This document shows positions 25,558 to 33,964 of a DNA stretch of 64,000 nt, piece by piece. The stretch is from the NCBI GenBank assembly GCA_017744935.1, contig JAGIAI010000002.1:216568-280567 (forward strand), written 5' to 3'. The translations under genes were made by a program, and so were the position numbers. Position 1 is the stretch's first letter. Each line of letters begins with the position of its first letter. Origin of the DNA: Variovorax sp. (lineage in GTDB: Bacteria; Pseudomonadota; Gammaproteobacteria; Burkholderiales; Burkholderiaceae_C). The notes under the pieces were generated by a model, which was given only the letters and a program-made list of their open reading frames with translations, was not told the origin of the DNA and ran no database searches.

Positions 25558-26487
25558 TCAATGCGCGTGCCGATGCCCCCAGACCATGAAGACGTCGCGC
25601 CCGTCTGCCGCGACTTCGACCTTCGCGCCTACCGGCAGCAGCACCTTCGTGGGCACATGGCCGAACGGCAGGCCGGTCAGCACGGGCGTCTTGATCAACT
25701 CCCGCAGGCGCGCGATCACCGTCTTCATGCCGAAGCCACGATCGTGAGGAACCTTGCGGACCCCTGTGAAGTGCCCAAGGATCACCGCCTTCTGCCTGGC
25801 CAGGACGCCGGCCTGACGCAGTTGGTCGAGCATGCGCTCGACGCGATACGGATGTTCGTTGACGTCCTCGAGAAACAAGACGCCCTTGTCGATCGTCGGG
25901 AAGTACGGCGTTCCGAGCAAGCTGGTCAGCACGCAAAGGTTTCCGCCCCAGAGCACCGCGCCATGGATACCGCGGAGTGGTGCCAGGTCTTCGGCGTCAC
26001 GGGCGGGCATGCGCCAGCCGGTGCCCTCCCCTTGCCCGCTCAGCAGATCGTCGAAGCAGGCTTCCATGATGTCGTCCGCTCCGTCTTCCGCGCCGAAGTC
26101 TTCGCCGACCGCGGGCCCTGCCCACGTGACGCTGCCGGTCTTCGCGAGCACGGCGTTCTGGAACGCGGTGAAGTCGCTGAGCCCGACGAACTCGGTGCCA
26201 TCGTGGATCGCCTTCGCCACCGCCTTGTACGGAATGGCATCGAGGATGCGCGTCAGTCCATAGCCGCCGCGCGAAATGAGCGCCACATCGGCACCACTGG
26301 CCGCGGCACGCGTGATGGCGGCGATGCGGGTCGCATCGTCGCCTGCGAATCGCTGATGGGTGGACAGTGCGGCTTCATCGATTTCGACTTCGTGGCCGAG
26401 AGCCCGAAGGCGTTTGACGCCGCGCTTGAACGCCGCCTTGTCGCGCACTGCGCTCGAGGGTGAATAGATGTAGATGTGCTTTTTCAC
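25558..26487 (-). CDS. ldcA: LD-carboxypeptidase (S66 family)
   Basis: 309 residues from a GTG start at 26487. The S66 signatures are ALISRGGYGLTRIL (about 95), the nucleophile Ser in FVGLSDFTAFQ (about 125) and the catalytic Glu/His regions GAVLWGGNLCVL and KAVILGHFTG. The enzyme cleaves the L-Lys/mDAP-D-Ala bond of tetrapeptide stems during peptidoglycan recycling in the cytoplasm. It overlaps the TadA fusion gene by 4 bases and is the distal part of that operon. Confidence 0.92.
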   Translation of the reverse strand: MKKHIYIYSPSSAVRDKAAFKRGVKRLRALGHEVEIDEAALSTHQRFAGDDATRIAAITRAAASGADVALISRGGYGLTRILDAIPYKAVAKAIHDGTEFVGLSDFTAFQNAVLAKTGSVTWAGPAVGEDFGAEDGADDIMEACFDDLLSGQGEGTGWRMPARDAEDLAPLRGIHGAVLWGGNLCVLTSLLGTPYFPTIDKGVLFLEDVNEHPYRVERMLDQLRQAGVLARQKAVILGHFTGVRKVPHDRGFGMKTVIARLRELIKTPVLTGLPFGHVPTKVLLPVGAKVEVAADGRDVFMVWGHRHAH

Positions 26488-27560
26488 GGGGCGAAGTATC
26501 CCATTGCGTCTTTCATGAGCCCTGCTGCTTGTGCCGTGTCGGGACCGGATACGCGCTTCGGCGTGCGTCCCATGGCCCGCAGTGCGGCCTCGTGCCCACG
26601 ATCAGGAAAGGGCGCACGCCATGCATCGGCGGCGTTCTCACCCGCGTCGGGTACAGGCATCACGTGCAGAAAGCGCGACGGCGCAGCTGAGGCCAGCAGC
26701 GATGCGAGTGCAGCACCACCGGCACTGTGAACAAGCACCACAGGCCCAGGAGCGACCCGGTCGAGCCATTCCAGCAAGACATCGCGATGCCAATCCAGTC
26801 GGTGGACGTCCTCGCGCTTGGGCTTGTCGCTCATGCCGAAGCCGATCAGATCCGGCGCCAGAACGCGCGCATCCTTCAAGCGGGCGAGATGGCGGAAAAG
26901 GTAGCTCCACTCGCCAGGGCCGTGGACACAGAGCAACACGCGCTTCGAATGCTTCGGACCTTCATCGAGGAAGTGCATTCGCCATCCCTGAAGCGCCGGC
27001 AGATCGCTCACGTAGTTCGCTTCGAAGTCGTAGTCCGCGAGAGAGGCAAAGCGTTCGGGCGGTGTGCGCAGCGCGTTGTCTCGCAGTGGTTCGGCGGCCA
27101 CGCGGGCTTCGTTGCGGCGGTCCTGGAAAAAGGACTGCAAGAGCGCCTGACACTCCTGCGCGAGCACACCGCCCTCGACCGACGTGTGGTGATTGAGTTG
27201 CGGAGGAGCGAACAGGTCGACCACCGAACCGGCCGCGCCGGTCTTGGGATCGGCGGCACCGAAAACGACACGCTTGAGCCGCGCATGAATCATCGCACCG
27301 GCGCACATCGGACAGGGTTCCAGCGTGACGAAGAGCTCGCAGCCGTCGAGCCGGTAGTTGCCGAGCGCCGCACCCGCTGCGCGCAGCGCGTTCACTTCCG
27401 CATGAGCACTCGGGTCGTGCTTCGCTACCGGCGAATTGCTTCCCACCGCAACCAGCACGCCATCCTTCACGACCACCGCACCGATTGGCACTTCGCCGGC
27501 ATCGCCCGCGCGGCGGGCTTCGGCAAGCGCAAGCTGCATCCAATGCGCGTCAGTTGTCAT
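26484..27560 (-). CDS. tadA: tRNA adenosine(34) deaminase TadA fused to an alpha/beta hydrolase
   Basis: 358 residues in one frame. Residues 1-150 are TadA: zinc ligands in HAEVNALR (H-A-E, about 53) and TLEPCPMCAGA (P-C-x-x-C, about 82-90), with a C-terminal helix ECQALLQSFFQDRRN. TadA makes inosine at the wobble base of tRNA-Arg(ACG). Residues about 175-358 form an alpha/beta hydrolase: VLLCVHGPGEWSYLFRHLARL, LAPDLIGFGMSDKP and the nucleophile elbow VLVHSAGGAAL. Normal TadA is about 150-170 residues, so half the protein is extra. No stop or frameshift interrupts the join. Confidence 0.93.
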   Translation of the reverse strand: MTTDAHWMQLALAEARRAGDAGEVPIGAVVVKDGVLVAVGSNSPVAKHDPSAHAEVNALRAAGAALGNYRLDGCELFVTLEPCPMCAGAMIHARLKRVVFGAADPKTGAAGSVVDLFAPPQLNHHTSVEGGVLAQECQALLQSFFQDRRNEARVAAEPLRDNALRTPPERFASLADYDFEANYVSDLPALQGWRMHFLDEGPKHSKRVLLCVHGPGEWSYLFRHLARLKDARVLAPDLIGFGMSDKPKREDVHRLDWHRDVLLEWLDRVAPGPVVLVHSAGGAALASLLASAAPSRFLHVMPVPDAGENAADAWRAPFPDRGHEAALRAMGRTPKRVSGPDTAQAAGLMKDAMGYFAP

Positions 27561-27777
27561 CCGGCACAGGACGCCGCTGTTGCGCGGCGTCGAGCGATTG
27601 CTTGAACTGCTCCTGGATCTGCCGGCTTTGCGCCCGAACGTCGCCCGCCGGTGCTTCCACGGTCGTTTGCGAGGCCGACGGCAGTACGGGCGCGACGGCC
27701 GAGTTCATCTGCTTCTTGGCCAGCACGCCGACAACGAGCAGCGCGAGCACGAGTCCGATCAGTCCGATGACGCGCAT
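27550..27777 (-). CDS. Small anchored hypothetical protein
   Basis: 75 residues. The N-terminus is a single hydrophobic helix (VIGLIGLVLALLVVGVLAK), followed by a hydrophilic tail with Gln-rich helical character (QSRQIQEQFKQSLDAAQQRR). This suggests a signal anchor with the tail in the periplasm. No family recognised. It lies 1 bp after the PaiB-like gene and overlaps the tadA start by 11 bases, so it is one cistron of a dense operon. The start at 27777 is the first ATG that preserves the hydrophobic helix. Confidence 0.7.
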   Translation of the reverse strand: MRVIGLIGLVLALLVVGVLAKKQMNSAVAPVLPSASQTTVEAPAGDVRAQSRQIQEQFKQSLDAAQQRRPVPDDN

Positions 27778-27778
27778 C

Positions 27779-28423
27779 TCAGTTTTCTCCGATGGGTGCC
27801 GGGGCAACCTGCATGCCCAGGCGCTCCATCCAGCCGGCCAGTGCGCGCTCATCGGGTGAGCCTTCGCTGTACACCGAATGCATCGCGACATGCGATTCCT
27901 TGCGATGCTGGTTCAGCTTGACCTTGCATTGCAGGGCGGTGATGCGCAGTTCGAAGCCCACGATGCCGGCCAGCATCTTGTGCTGGAACTCCTCGCCCAG
28001 ATCGCGCCACTGCTGCGCATAGGCGGGCTCGTGCTGGCCGATGAGTCGCTTCAGCAGCGCATCCTTTTCATCGGGCGTTTCGATCAGGCGGGCCTCGACC
28101 GTGCAGTGCACTGCGAGGTAGTTCCACGTCGGAACACGGGCGAGATCGGGATAGACCGACGGGGACAGATAGGCGTGCGGTCCGAGAAAGGAAGCCACCG
28201 CCTTGGGTCGCGCCTGAAGGTGGCGCCAGTGAGGATTGGGCTTGGCACAGTGCCCCAGCAGCGACCAGTCGCCCTGCCCTCGATCGTCCAGCACCAGCGG
28301 CAGGTGCGTGATGAAGGGCAGGCCCTCGTCATCGGTCGAGACGAGGCTGGCAAAGGGGTACGAACGCATCAGCTCCACGGCGACCTCGTGGTCGGTGGAG
28401 TTGAACTGTGGGGGCATGTACAT
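27779..28423 (-). CDS. PaiB-type FMN-binding negative transcriptional regulator
   Basis: 214 residues. PaiB family features are MYMPPQFNSTDHEVAVELMRSYPFASLVS at the N-terminus, the split-barrel FMN fold, WSLLGHCAKPNPHWR, and PTWNYLAVHCTVEARL in the middle. PaiB of Bacillus represses sporulation and protease genes; in Proteobacteria the role is unclear and direct DNA binding is doubtful. An 11-bp hairpin abuts the start codon and contains the only plausible Shine-Dalgarno sequence (see 28424-28449). It is first in the series paiB-hypothetical-tadA-ldcA. Confidence 0.9.
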   Translation of the reverse strand: MYMPPQFNSTDHEVAVELMRSYPFASLVSTDDEGLPFITHLPLVLDDRGQGDWSLLGHCAKPNPHWRHLQARPKAVASFLGPHAYLSPSVYPDLARVPTWNYLAVHCTVEARLIETPDEKDALLKRLIGQHEPAYAQQWRDLGEEFQHKMLAGIVGFELRITALQCKVKLNQHRKESHVAMHSVYSEGSPDERALAGWMERLGMQVAPAPIGEN

Positions 28424-28449
28424 GGGCGATCCTGTCTCAGGAATCGCCC
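28424..28449 (-). promoter_or_regulatory. Hairpin covering the ribosome-binding site of the PaiB-like gene
   Basis: In the - strand mRNA, GGGCGAT(U)CCUG pairs with CAGGAUCGCCC around an AGA loop. This gives 11 pairs with one bulged base, ending at the base before the AUG at 28423. The AGGA that would bind ribosomes lies in the 3' arm. No U-run follows, so it is not a standard terminator. It probably lowers or gates translation. Confidence 0.55.
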
Positions 28450-28466
28450 GATTGTGCTCGACCGCG

Positions 28467-29171
28467 CTAGCGTGCGCCCGCGGTTTTCAGCTTTTTGAGC
28501 ATCGCCTCGTAGCCTCGCGCCTTGGCGAGTTGCAGCGGTGTGTTGCCCTGTCGGTCCGCGAGTTGCGTATTGGCGCCGGCATCGACCAGCGCGGCCAGCG
28601 TGCGTTGATGACGTGGGCCGCCGTCGCCGAGAACTATCGATTCGATCAACGCCGTCCAGTGGAGGTTGTTGACGTGATCGAGCGGCGCGCCGGCACGGAT
28701 CAGCATGCGAACGACTTCGTCGTGCCCGAGGTGCGCCGCCGCGATGAGCGCCGTGCCGTCGTAGCGGCTGGTGGTCTGCCCCGCCTTTGCGCCGAGCGAA
28801 AGCAGCAGCGACAGCGTCTGAGGATCGTCCGCGACCGCGGCGATCGTGACGGCGTCGTAGCGGTCGTTCTCGAGAAGATCGAGCTTTGCGCCAGCCTTGG
28901 CAAGCAGCGCGACGATTTCGCGCTGCCGCGCATAGGTCGCGACCTGCAGCGGCGTGCGGCCATACGCGTCGCGCGCGTCGAAATCGGCGCCGGCCGCGAT
29001 CAGCGCCTTGACCTTCGCGACATCGCCGCGCCACGCCGCCTGATGCAGGCCCTGATAGGCCTGTACCTCGGCGGCGGAAGGCGGCACCTGCGCGATCGAC
29101 AACGTCGGCGCCATCGCGACGAGCGCGCCGAGGACGACCGCCAACCAATGCCGACGCTGCAAGGTGGGCAT
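28467..29171 (-). CDS. Exported ankyrin-repeat protein
   Basis: 234 residues from the ATG at 29171 (MPTLQRRHWLAVVLGALVAMAPTLSIAQ, a signal peptide cleaved about residue 28). Ankyrin repeats follow: YQGLHQAAWRGDVAKVKALIAAGADFDARD, TPLQVATYARQREIVALLAKAGA, TALIAAAHLGHDEVVRMLIRAGAPLD and a last repeat NTPLQLAKARGYEAML. Likely periplasmic. It starts 5 bp after the HbpS-like gene stops, so the two are co-transcribed and may act together. Confidence 0.9.
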   Translation of the reverse strand: MPTLQRRHWLAVVLGALVAMAPTLSIAQVPPSAAEVQAYQGLHQAAWRGDVAKVKALIAAGADFDARDAYGRTPLQVATYARQREIVALLAKAGAKLDLLENDRYDAVTIAAVADDPQTLSLLLSLGAKAGQTTSRYDGTALIAAAHLGHDEVVRMLIRAGAPLDHVNNLHWTALIESIVLGDGGPRHQRTLAALVDAGANTQLADRQGNTPLQLAKARGYEAMLKKLKTAGAR

Positions 29172-29176
29172 CCCGA

Positions 29177-29686
29177 TCAGCCCAGTTGCGCCTTGACCTT
29201 TTCGAGCGCTGCGTTGGCGCATTGCTCGTCCAGATGGCCACCCGGTGCACCGCCGACGCCCACGGCGCCGATGACTTCATTGCCCGACTTGACCGGTACG
29301 CCGCCGCCCAGCAGCAGGAAGCCGGGGATGTTGACCAGGTTGGCCGCACCGGGGTTCTTCTGCGCGTTTTCCATCATGGCCGACGTGGGCGCCTTGGCGG
29401 ATGCCGAGGTCCAGGCCTTGCGCTCGCTGGCACCCAGCGTATGTGCCCCCGCGTTGTCGGCGCGCTGGACCGCGCGCACGACGCCGGAGCGGTCGACGAC
29501 CGTTGCGCTCACCGAGTAGCCGTTGGCGGCGCAGGCGGCCACGCTGGCGGCGGCGATCTGGTTCGCGAGTTCGAGCGACATGGCCTTTTCGGTGCGCACG
29601 GCGGGTGCCGGGCTCTGCGCCTGAGCGGTCACTGCGGCGGCTGCGAGAAGTGCGGCGAGTGCGCCGAGGCGAAGGGACGATTGCAT
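29177..29686 (-). CDS. Exported GlcG/HbpS family protein (DUF336), likely haem-binding
   Basis: 169 residues. The signal peptide is about 1-24 (LGALAALLAAAAVTAQAQ). The mature part has the GlcG/HbpS fold: ANQIAAASVAACAANGYSVSATVVDRSG, then RKAWTSASAKAPTSAMM and IPGFLLLGGGVPVKSGNEVIGAVGVGGAPGGHLDEQCANAAL. Streptomyces HbpS binds haem and modulates the sensor kinase SenS. This protein lies immediately downstream of a two-component system, so a similar link is possible but unproven. An inverted repeat at 29793-29810 lies about 107 bp upstream of its start. Confidence 0.88.
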   Translation of the reverse strand: MQSSLRLGALAALLAAAAVTAQAQSPAPAVRTEKAMSLELANQIAAASVAACAANGYSVSATVVDRSGVVRAVQRADNAGAHTLGASERKAWTSASAKAPTSAMMENAQKNPGAANLVNIPGFLLLGGGVPVKSGNEVIGAVGVGGAPGGHLDEQCANAALEKVKAQLG

Positions 29687-29792
29687 GAGGATCTCCGAAG
29701 GTTGTGGTTTCGTGGGGCCAGCGTTTCGCCAGCCGCCGGGTAACTTTAGAAGTCCCGCCTCTGCAAAGGTATTCGTACGGCTACGCGCGCCG

Positions 29793-29810
29793 CTCCGTAG
29801 AACTACGGAG
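29793..29810. promoter_or_regulatory. Perfect inverted repeat before the HbpS-like gene
   Basis: CTCCGTAG and CTACGGAG form an exact 8-bp inverted repeat around AA. It lies 8 bp past the response-regulator stop and about 107 bp before the HbpS-like start. LuxR/FixJ-type regulators commonly bind such sites. No T-run follows, which argues against a terminator. Confidence 0.5.
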
Positions 29811-29818
29811 CATGCGGC

Positions 29819-30442
29819 TCAGGCTTCGCCAGCCACGAGCGTCGCGTAGCGCCGGATCAGGCGCGCCAGCGAATCGCACTCCAGCTTGCCGAAGAGATTG
29901 GCGCGATGCGTCTCGACCGTGCGTGGCGACAAGGCGAGCGTGCGCGCGATCTCCTTGTTGGTGAGCCCGGTGACGATGAAGCCCAGCACCTCGCGCTCGC
30001 GCTCCGACAGTTGCGCGTATCGGTCCCGCGCCGCCTGGTCTGCCTGCGTGCGCTCGCGGGATCGCACATGCTGCCGCACGGCCTGCTGGACGACTTCGAG
30101 CAATTGCTCGTCGTCCACCGGCTTTTCGAGGAACTCCGCCGCGCCAGCCTTGAAGGCACGCCTGCACATCTCCACCGTGCCATGGCCGGTGAGCATGATC
30201 ACCGGCTGGTCGACGCCCTGCGCGATCAGCGTGTCCAGCACGGTGAGGCCACTGATGCCCGGCATCCGGACATCGAGCACGATCGCACCGATGCTGTTGC
30301 GGTCGAAGCCTTCGATGAATGCTTGCGGGTCGGACCAGGTCTGTGCGCGCAGGCCGACCGTTCCGATCAGCAGCGCGAGACTGTCGCGCACCGCGCGGTC
30401 GTCGTCGATCAGGTGAATCAGCGGGGATTGCGGCTCGTTCAT
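29819..30442 (-). CDS. FixJ/TodT-type response regulator
   Basis: 207 residues. Receiver domain with LIDDDRAVRDSL (acidic pocket near D14-D15), phospho-acceptor Asp in AIVLDVRMPGISG (about 58) and Lys in FLEKPVDDEQL, the FixJ-type 'EKP' signature. The C-terminal LuxR HTH is LSEREREVLGFIVTGLTNKEIARTLALSPRTVETHRANLF. Its start overlaps the sensor kinase stop (30439-30442). It probably controls the HbpS-like/ankyrin operon directly downstream. Confidence 0.94.
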   Translation of the reverse strand: MNEPQSPLIHLIDDDRAVRDSLALLIGTVGLRAQTWSDPQAFIEGFDRNSIGAIVLDVRMPGISGLTVLDTLIAQGVDQPVIMLTGHGTVEMCRRAFKAGAAEFLEKPVDDEQLLEVVQQAVRQHVRSRERTQADQAARDRYAQLSEREREVLGFIVTGLTNKEIARTLALSPRTVETHRANLFGKLECDSLARLIRRYATLVAGEA

Positions 30443-31920
30443 GCGCTGGCCCTTCCCGTGTTGTCCTCGGCGAGTGGCAGCCGCAGCGTGAATCGCGCGC
30501 CTCGCGGTGCGGCCTGCTCCGCGCTCAGCGTGCCACCCATTCCAGTAGCCAGCGTCTCGCACAGGCTCAGGCCGAGGCCCAGGCCGCCTTCGCGCGTGCT
30601 GAAGAAGGGCTCGAAGATGCGCGGCAAGGCGTCGGGAGGGATGCCGCGTCCGCTGTCGGTCACGGTCAGCACGCCCTGATTGCCTTGGGTGCCGATCGAC
30701 AGCTGAAGGCGGCGTTCACCGGCGGGCACGTCTTCGAGGGCCTGCAGCGCGTTCATCAGCAGGTTGTGCACGATCTGCTCGAGCGCGACCGGCTCCGCCA
30801 GCACGACGACGGGCGCATGCGCCGTGTCTTCGATGGTCGGTGTCACTGATCGCCGCGCGAACTCGGGCGCCAGCAGATGCAGCGCACCGCGCACCGTCTC
30901 CTGAACGACCACGGGCTGGGTGCTGCCGGACCGGTCGGGCCGCTCGATGACCCGGCGCAGGCGCCCGACCACATCCGCTGCACGGCGCGCCTGTTCGCTC
31001 GCCTGTTTCATCGCATCCCGCGCGGTGCCGAGCTCTGGTGGATCGTCGTCGAGCAGACGCCGGGCGGCCTGCGTGTTGGCAAGCACCGCGGTCAACGGCT
31101 GGTTCAACTCGTGCGCCATGCCGGCGGCGAGCTCGCCGAGCGCATTGAGGCGGGCGACCTGTCCGAGACGCAGCAGGTCTTCCGCGCGGCGGCGTTCGAT
31201 GCGCTGCCGCCGCAGGGCCTGCGCGCCACCGAGCACCACCGCGACCGCCAGCGCCCAGCCGGCCATCGTGCCCCATGGCAACTCGCGCCACGACACATGG
31301 CGAGCCGCGATGAGCTCGAAGCCCTGGCTTTCGGAAGCGAGCGTCTTGCGGAAATCGAAGCGCCATCCGCCGGATGCCTGGACGTTGCCCGGCTGCACCA
31401 CGAATTGCTGTCCGTCTTTTTCGAGCACCACGCGCACGGGACTGGTCTTCGGATCCATCGGCCAGTCGCGCCAGGGCACGGTGGCCGCGAGATCGACATC
31501 GATGAGGTAGCTGAGCGGCGTCGCGCCGATCATCAGCTTGTAGCGGCCTCTCGCGAAATCGTCGGCCACGTACTCCGGCCGGCGCCGCTCGCGCGATCGA
31601 GCCTCGACGGCTGCCAGTGCCGGGTCCGGCCATGGAGCGCCGGCCTCGCGCCGCTGCACGGCCAGGATCGACGGATACACCGACGAAAGGCGCTGCTCCG
31701 GCGCACCGCCCGGCACGGGTTCCAGCAGCGCCAGCGTGGCCAGCACTGCGTCGTACTGCACCACCTGCTGGCTCATCAGCCGGTGCGCAATGCGGCCGTT
31801 GACCTCGAAATCCTCCTGCAACTGCCGGATCTCGCCGCGCGCGACCCAGACCGCGCCGACGGTGGTAACCAGCAGCCAGGCGAGCCACCAGCCCCCTTGT
31901 GTGCGCAACCATTGCCTCAT
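30439..31920 (-). CDS. Membrane sensor histidine kinase (NtrB/FixL-like core)
   Basis: 493 residues. First membrane helix at about 11-27 (WWLAWLLVTTVGAVWVA), a periplasmic sensor of about 190 residues with no named domain, and a second helix near 222-240 (AGWALAVAVVLGGAQAL). Then HisKA with MAHELNQPLTAVLANTQAAR (phospho-acceptor His in AHELNQPL) and an HATPase domain (NLLMNALQALED, TDSGRGIPPDALPRIFEPFFSTREGGLGLGLS). It pairs with the FixJ-type regulator it overlaps. The periplasmic sensor could meet the exported HbpS-like protein. Confidence 0.93.
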   Translation of the reverse strand: MRQWLRTQGGWWLAWLLVTTVGAVWVARGEIRQLQEDFEVNGRIAHRLMSQQVVQYDAVLATLALLEPVPGGAPEQRLSSVYPSILAVQRREAGAPWPDPALAAVEARSRERRRPEYVADDFARGRYKLMIGATPLSYLIDVDLAATVPWRDWPMDPKTSPVRVVLEKDGQQFVVQPGNVQASGGWRFDFRKTLASESQGFELIAARHVSWRELPWGTMAGWALAVAVVLGGAQALRRQRIERRRAEDLLRLGQVARLNALGELAAGMAHELNQPLTAVLANTQAARRLLDDDPPELGTARDAMKQASEQARRAADVVGRLRRVIERPDRSGSTQPVVVQETVRGALHLLAPEFARRSVTPTIEDTAHAPVVVLAEPVALEQIVHNLLMNALQALEDVPAGERRLQLSIGTQGNQGVLTVTDSGRGIPPDALPRIFEPFFSTREGGLGLGLSLCETLATGMGGTLSAEQAAPRGARFTLRLPLAEDNTGRASA

Positions 31921-32012
31921 GGCGCGGATTGTGCCCGGCGCGTTCCGCGAAAATCGCGCCTCATGATGGTTTGGAGATTCCTCCTCGCGGCATCGCCCGA
32001 GTGAGGAAGGTC

Positions 32013-33077
32013 ATGCAGAACTCGCTATTCGAAGACGTCGACGATTTCAAGGAGCCCGAGGAACCCTCGGCAGTATTCACGCCGAAGAAGCGCACGGGCG
32101 CGCGCGTGGCCAAGGTGCTCCCGGTGCCGCCCGATCCGGCATTGCAGTTGCTCGCAAGCGAGCTGCCACCGAATCTTCGGATCGGCACTTCGTCGTGGCA
32201 CTTCCCTGGATGGAGCGGCATGGTCTGGGAGGGCGACTACGAACAGTCCGTGCTGTCGAAGCATGGCCTGGCCGCCTATGCGCAGCACCCGCTGTTCAGC
32301 GCAGTGAGCATCGACCGCAGCTTCTACAAGCCGGTGACGGCCATCCAGTTCGCGGCCTACGCGGCCCAGGTTCCGGATGATTTCAGGTTCACCGTGAAGG
32401 CGCCCAGCCTCGTCGCCGACGCGATGGTGCGCGGCGAGGACGGGCGCGGCATGCAGGCCAATCCGGCCTTTCTCGATCCGGCACTGGCCGCCAGCGAATT
32501 CGTGCAGCCCGCGCTGGATGGGCTCGGGCACAAGATCGGCGCACTGGTCTTTCAGCTCAGCCCCCTGCCCGGCCCGATGCTCGCGCGCATGCCCGAGGTG
32601 CTGGAGAAGCTCGGAACGATGCTCCGGTCGCTCCCCTCCCTGCAGCCGATTGCACCCGATGGCGTGATCGCGGTCGAGGTGCGCAACCCGGAGTTCCTCA
32701 CGCCCGCTTTTCGCGATGTATTGCGGGATGCCAGCGCGACGTATTGCCTGGGCCTTCATGCAAAGCTGCCGCCGATCGAGGCGCAGCTACCGCTCCTGCG
32801 TGCGCTCTGGCCGGGGCCGCTGGTGTGCCGCTGGAATCTCAACCGGCTCCATGGCGCGTACGGCTACGAAGATGCGAAAGCGCTGTACGAGCCCTTCGAC
32901 AAGCTCGTCGACATCGACTCCGAGACCCGGGCGACGCTCGCCCGCGCAATCGCCGGAACGATCGGCGCCGGCCAGCGTGCCTACGTAACCATCAGCAACA
33001 AGGCCGAGGGTTCGGCGCCGCAGACAGTGCAGGCGCTTGCCGAGGCGGTTCGCGCGCTGCTGCCCGCAAAGCGCTGA
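32013..33077 (+). CDS. DUF72 domain-containing protein
   Basis: 354 residues. The DUF72/YecE TIM-barrel fold begins about residue 54 with LRIGTSSWHFPGWSG. Later family stretches are FSAVSIDRSFYKP, FRFTVKAPSLVAD, IGALVFQLSPLPG and AVEVRNPEFLTP. Function unknown. The ATG at 32013 has a GAGGAAGG ribosome-binding site 4-5 bases upstream. The first 50 residues are a low-similarity acidic/Pro-rich extension. It is divergent from the sensor kinase and ends 4 bp before the convergent aldolase-family gene. Confidence 0.9.
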   Translation: MQNSLFEDVDDFKEPEEPSAVFTPKKRTGARVAKVLPVPPDPALQLLASELPPNLRIGTSSWHFPGWSGMVWEGDYEQSVLSKHGLAAYAQHPLFSAVSIDRSFYKPVTAIQFAAYAAQVPDDFRFTVKAPSLVADAMVRGEDGRGMQANPAFLDPALAASEFVQPALDGLGHKIGALVFQLSPLPGPMLARMPEVLEKLGTMLRSLPSLQPIAPDGVIAVEVRNPEFLTPAFRDVLRDASATYCLGLHAKLPPIEAQLPLLRALWPGPLVCRWNLNRLHGAYGYEDAKALYEPFDKLVDIDSETRATLARAIAGTIGAGQRAYVTISNKAEGSAPQTVQALAEAVRALLPAKR

Positions 33078-33080
33078 CTC

Positions 33081-33851
33081 TCAGTCCACTAGATCCGGAT
33101 CGCTCGCGATGATCTCGTCCCACAAGGTCTGGAACGAAAGCCACCCGAAGGTCGAAGAGCCAAGCACCGACGCGAGCCACCGCGCATCTTCGGCGCGCCA
33201 CTGCGTCGGCTTGCCGGCCGCCTCGGCCATGAGCTGCGCCTCGCAGCAGCGGTTCATCAGCACGAACCACCACGCCGCCTCGTCGATGCTCTGACCTGTC
33301 GTGAAGATGCCGTGGCCGGCATGGATCGCCACCTTGTGATTGCCGAAGCCCGCGGCGAAGTGCCTTGCGCCCTCAGGATCACGCACCACGCGCGGCTCGA
33401 GGATCAGCGCCTGGTTCTCGAAAAAAATGCACGCGTCCTGCGTGATGGGGTCCAGCAGTCTTTCGAACGACGACCACGTCGACGCATGCAGCGCGTGCGC
33501 GTGGCAGACCGCGTTGACGTCCGGTCGCGCCCGGTGAACCGCCGTGTGCAGTAACAACCCCACCGGGTTGACCATGCCGCTGCCGCGAACGACCTTGCCT
33601 TCAGGATTGACCTGCACCAGATCCGACACCCTCACGTGATGCATGGCCACGCCGACCGGATTGACCCAGAAATGGTCGGGCAGCTCGGGGTCGCGCAACG
33701 TCACGTGGCCGAGCAGGCCCTCCGAGAACCCTCGCCGACCGAAGATCCTGCAGGTGGCAGCGAGCCGCTGCAGCGAATGCGTCCGCTCGGCTTCCTTGGT
33801 CTCGAAGCGGGGTGGGGTCCGTGTCACGAAGTTCTGAACGCCGAGCTGCAC
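33081..33851 (-). CDS. Class II aldolase/adducin family protein
   Basis: 256 residues from a GTG at 33851, chosen for the AAGGAG ribosome-binding site 6 bases before it. The metal-ligand pattern is CHAHALHAS (His-x-His) and a third His in HAGHGIFTTG. The N-terminal GFSEGLLGHVTLRDPELPDHFWVNP is family-typical. Members act as aldolases on phosphorylated sugars or hydroxy acids, or as decarboxylases and adducin-like proteins; the substrate is not evident. It lies alone at the edge of a variable stretch. Confidence 0.88.
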   Translation of the reverse strand: MQLGVQNFVTRTPPRFETKEAERTHSLQRLAATCRIFGRRGFSEGLLGHVTLRDPELPDHFWVNPVGVAMHHVRVSDLVQVNPEGKVVRGSGMVNPVGLLLHTAVHRARPDVNAVCHAHALHASTWSSFERLLDPITQDACIFFENQALILEPRVVRDPEGARHFAAGFGNHKVAIHAGHGIFTTGQSIDEAAWWFVLMNRCCEAQLMAEAAGKPTQWRAEDARWLASVLGSSTFGWLSFQTLWDEIIASDPDLVD

Positions 33852-33964
33852 GATTGCTCCTTGAGTTCGTGGACGGCGTAGTGAATCAGATCGGCCCGGC
33901 TTCCGCAACGCTGACCTTGTGCGGTCGCGCGCCCGTGTGTTGCAGCGCCCTGCCGGCGCTTCTG

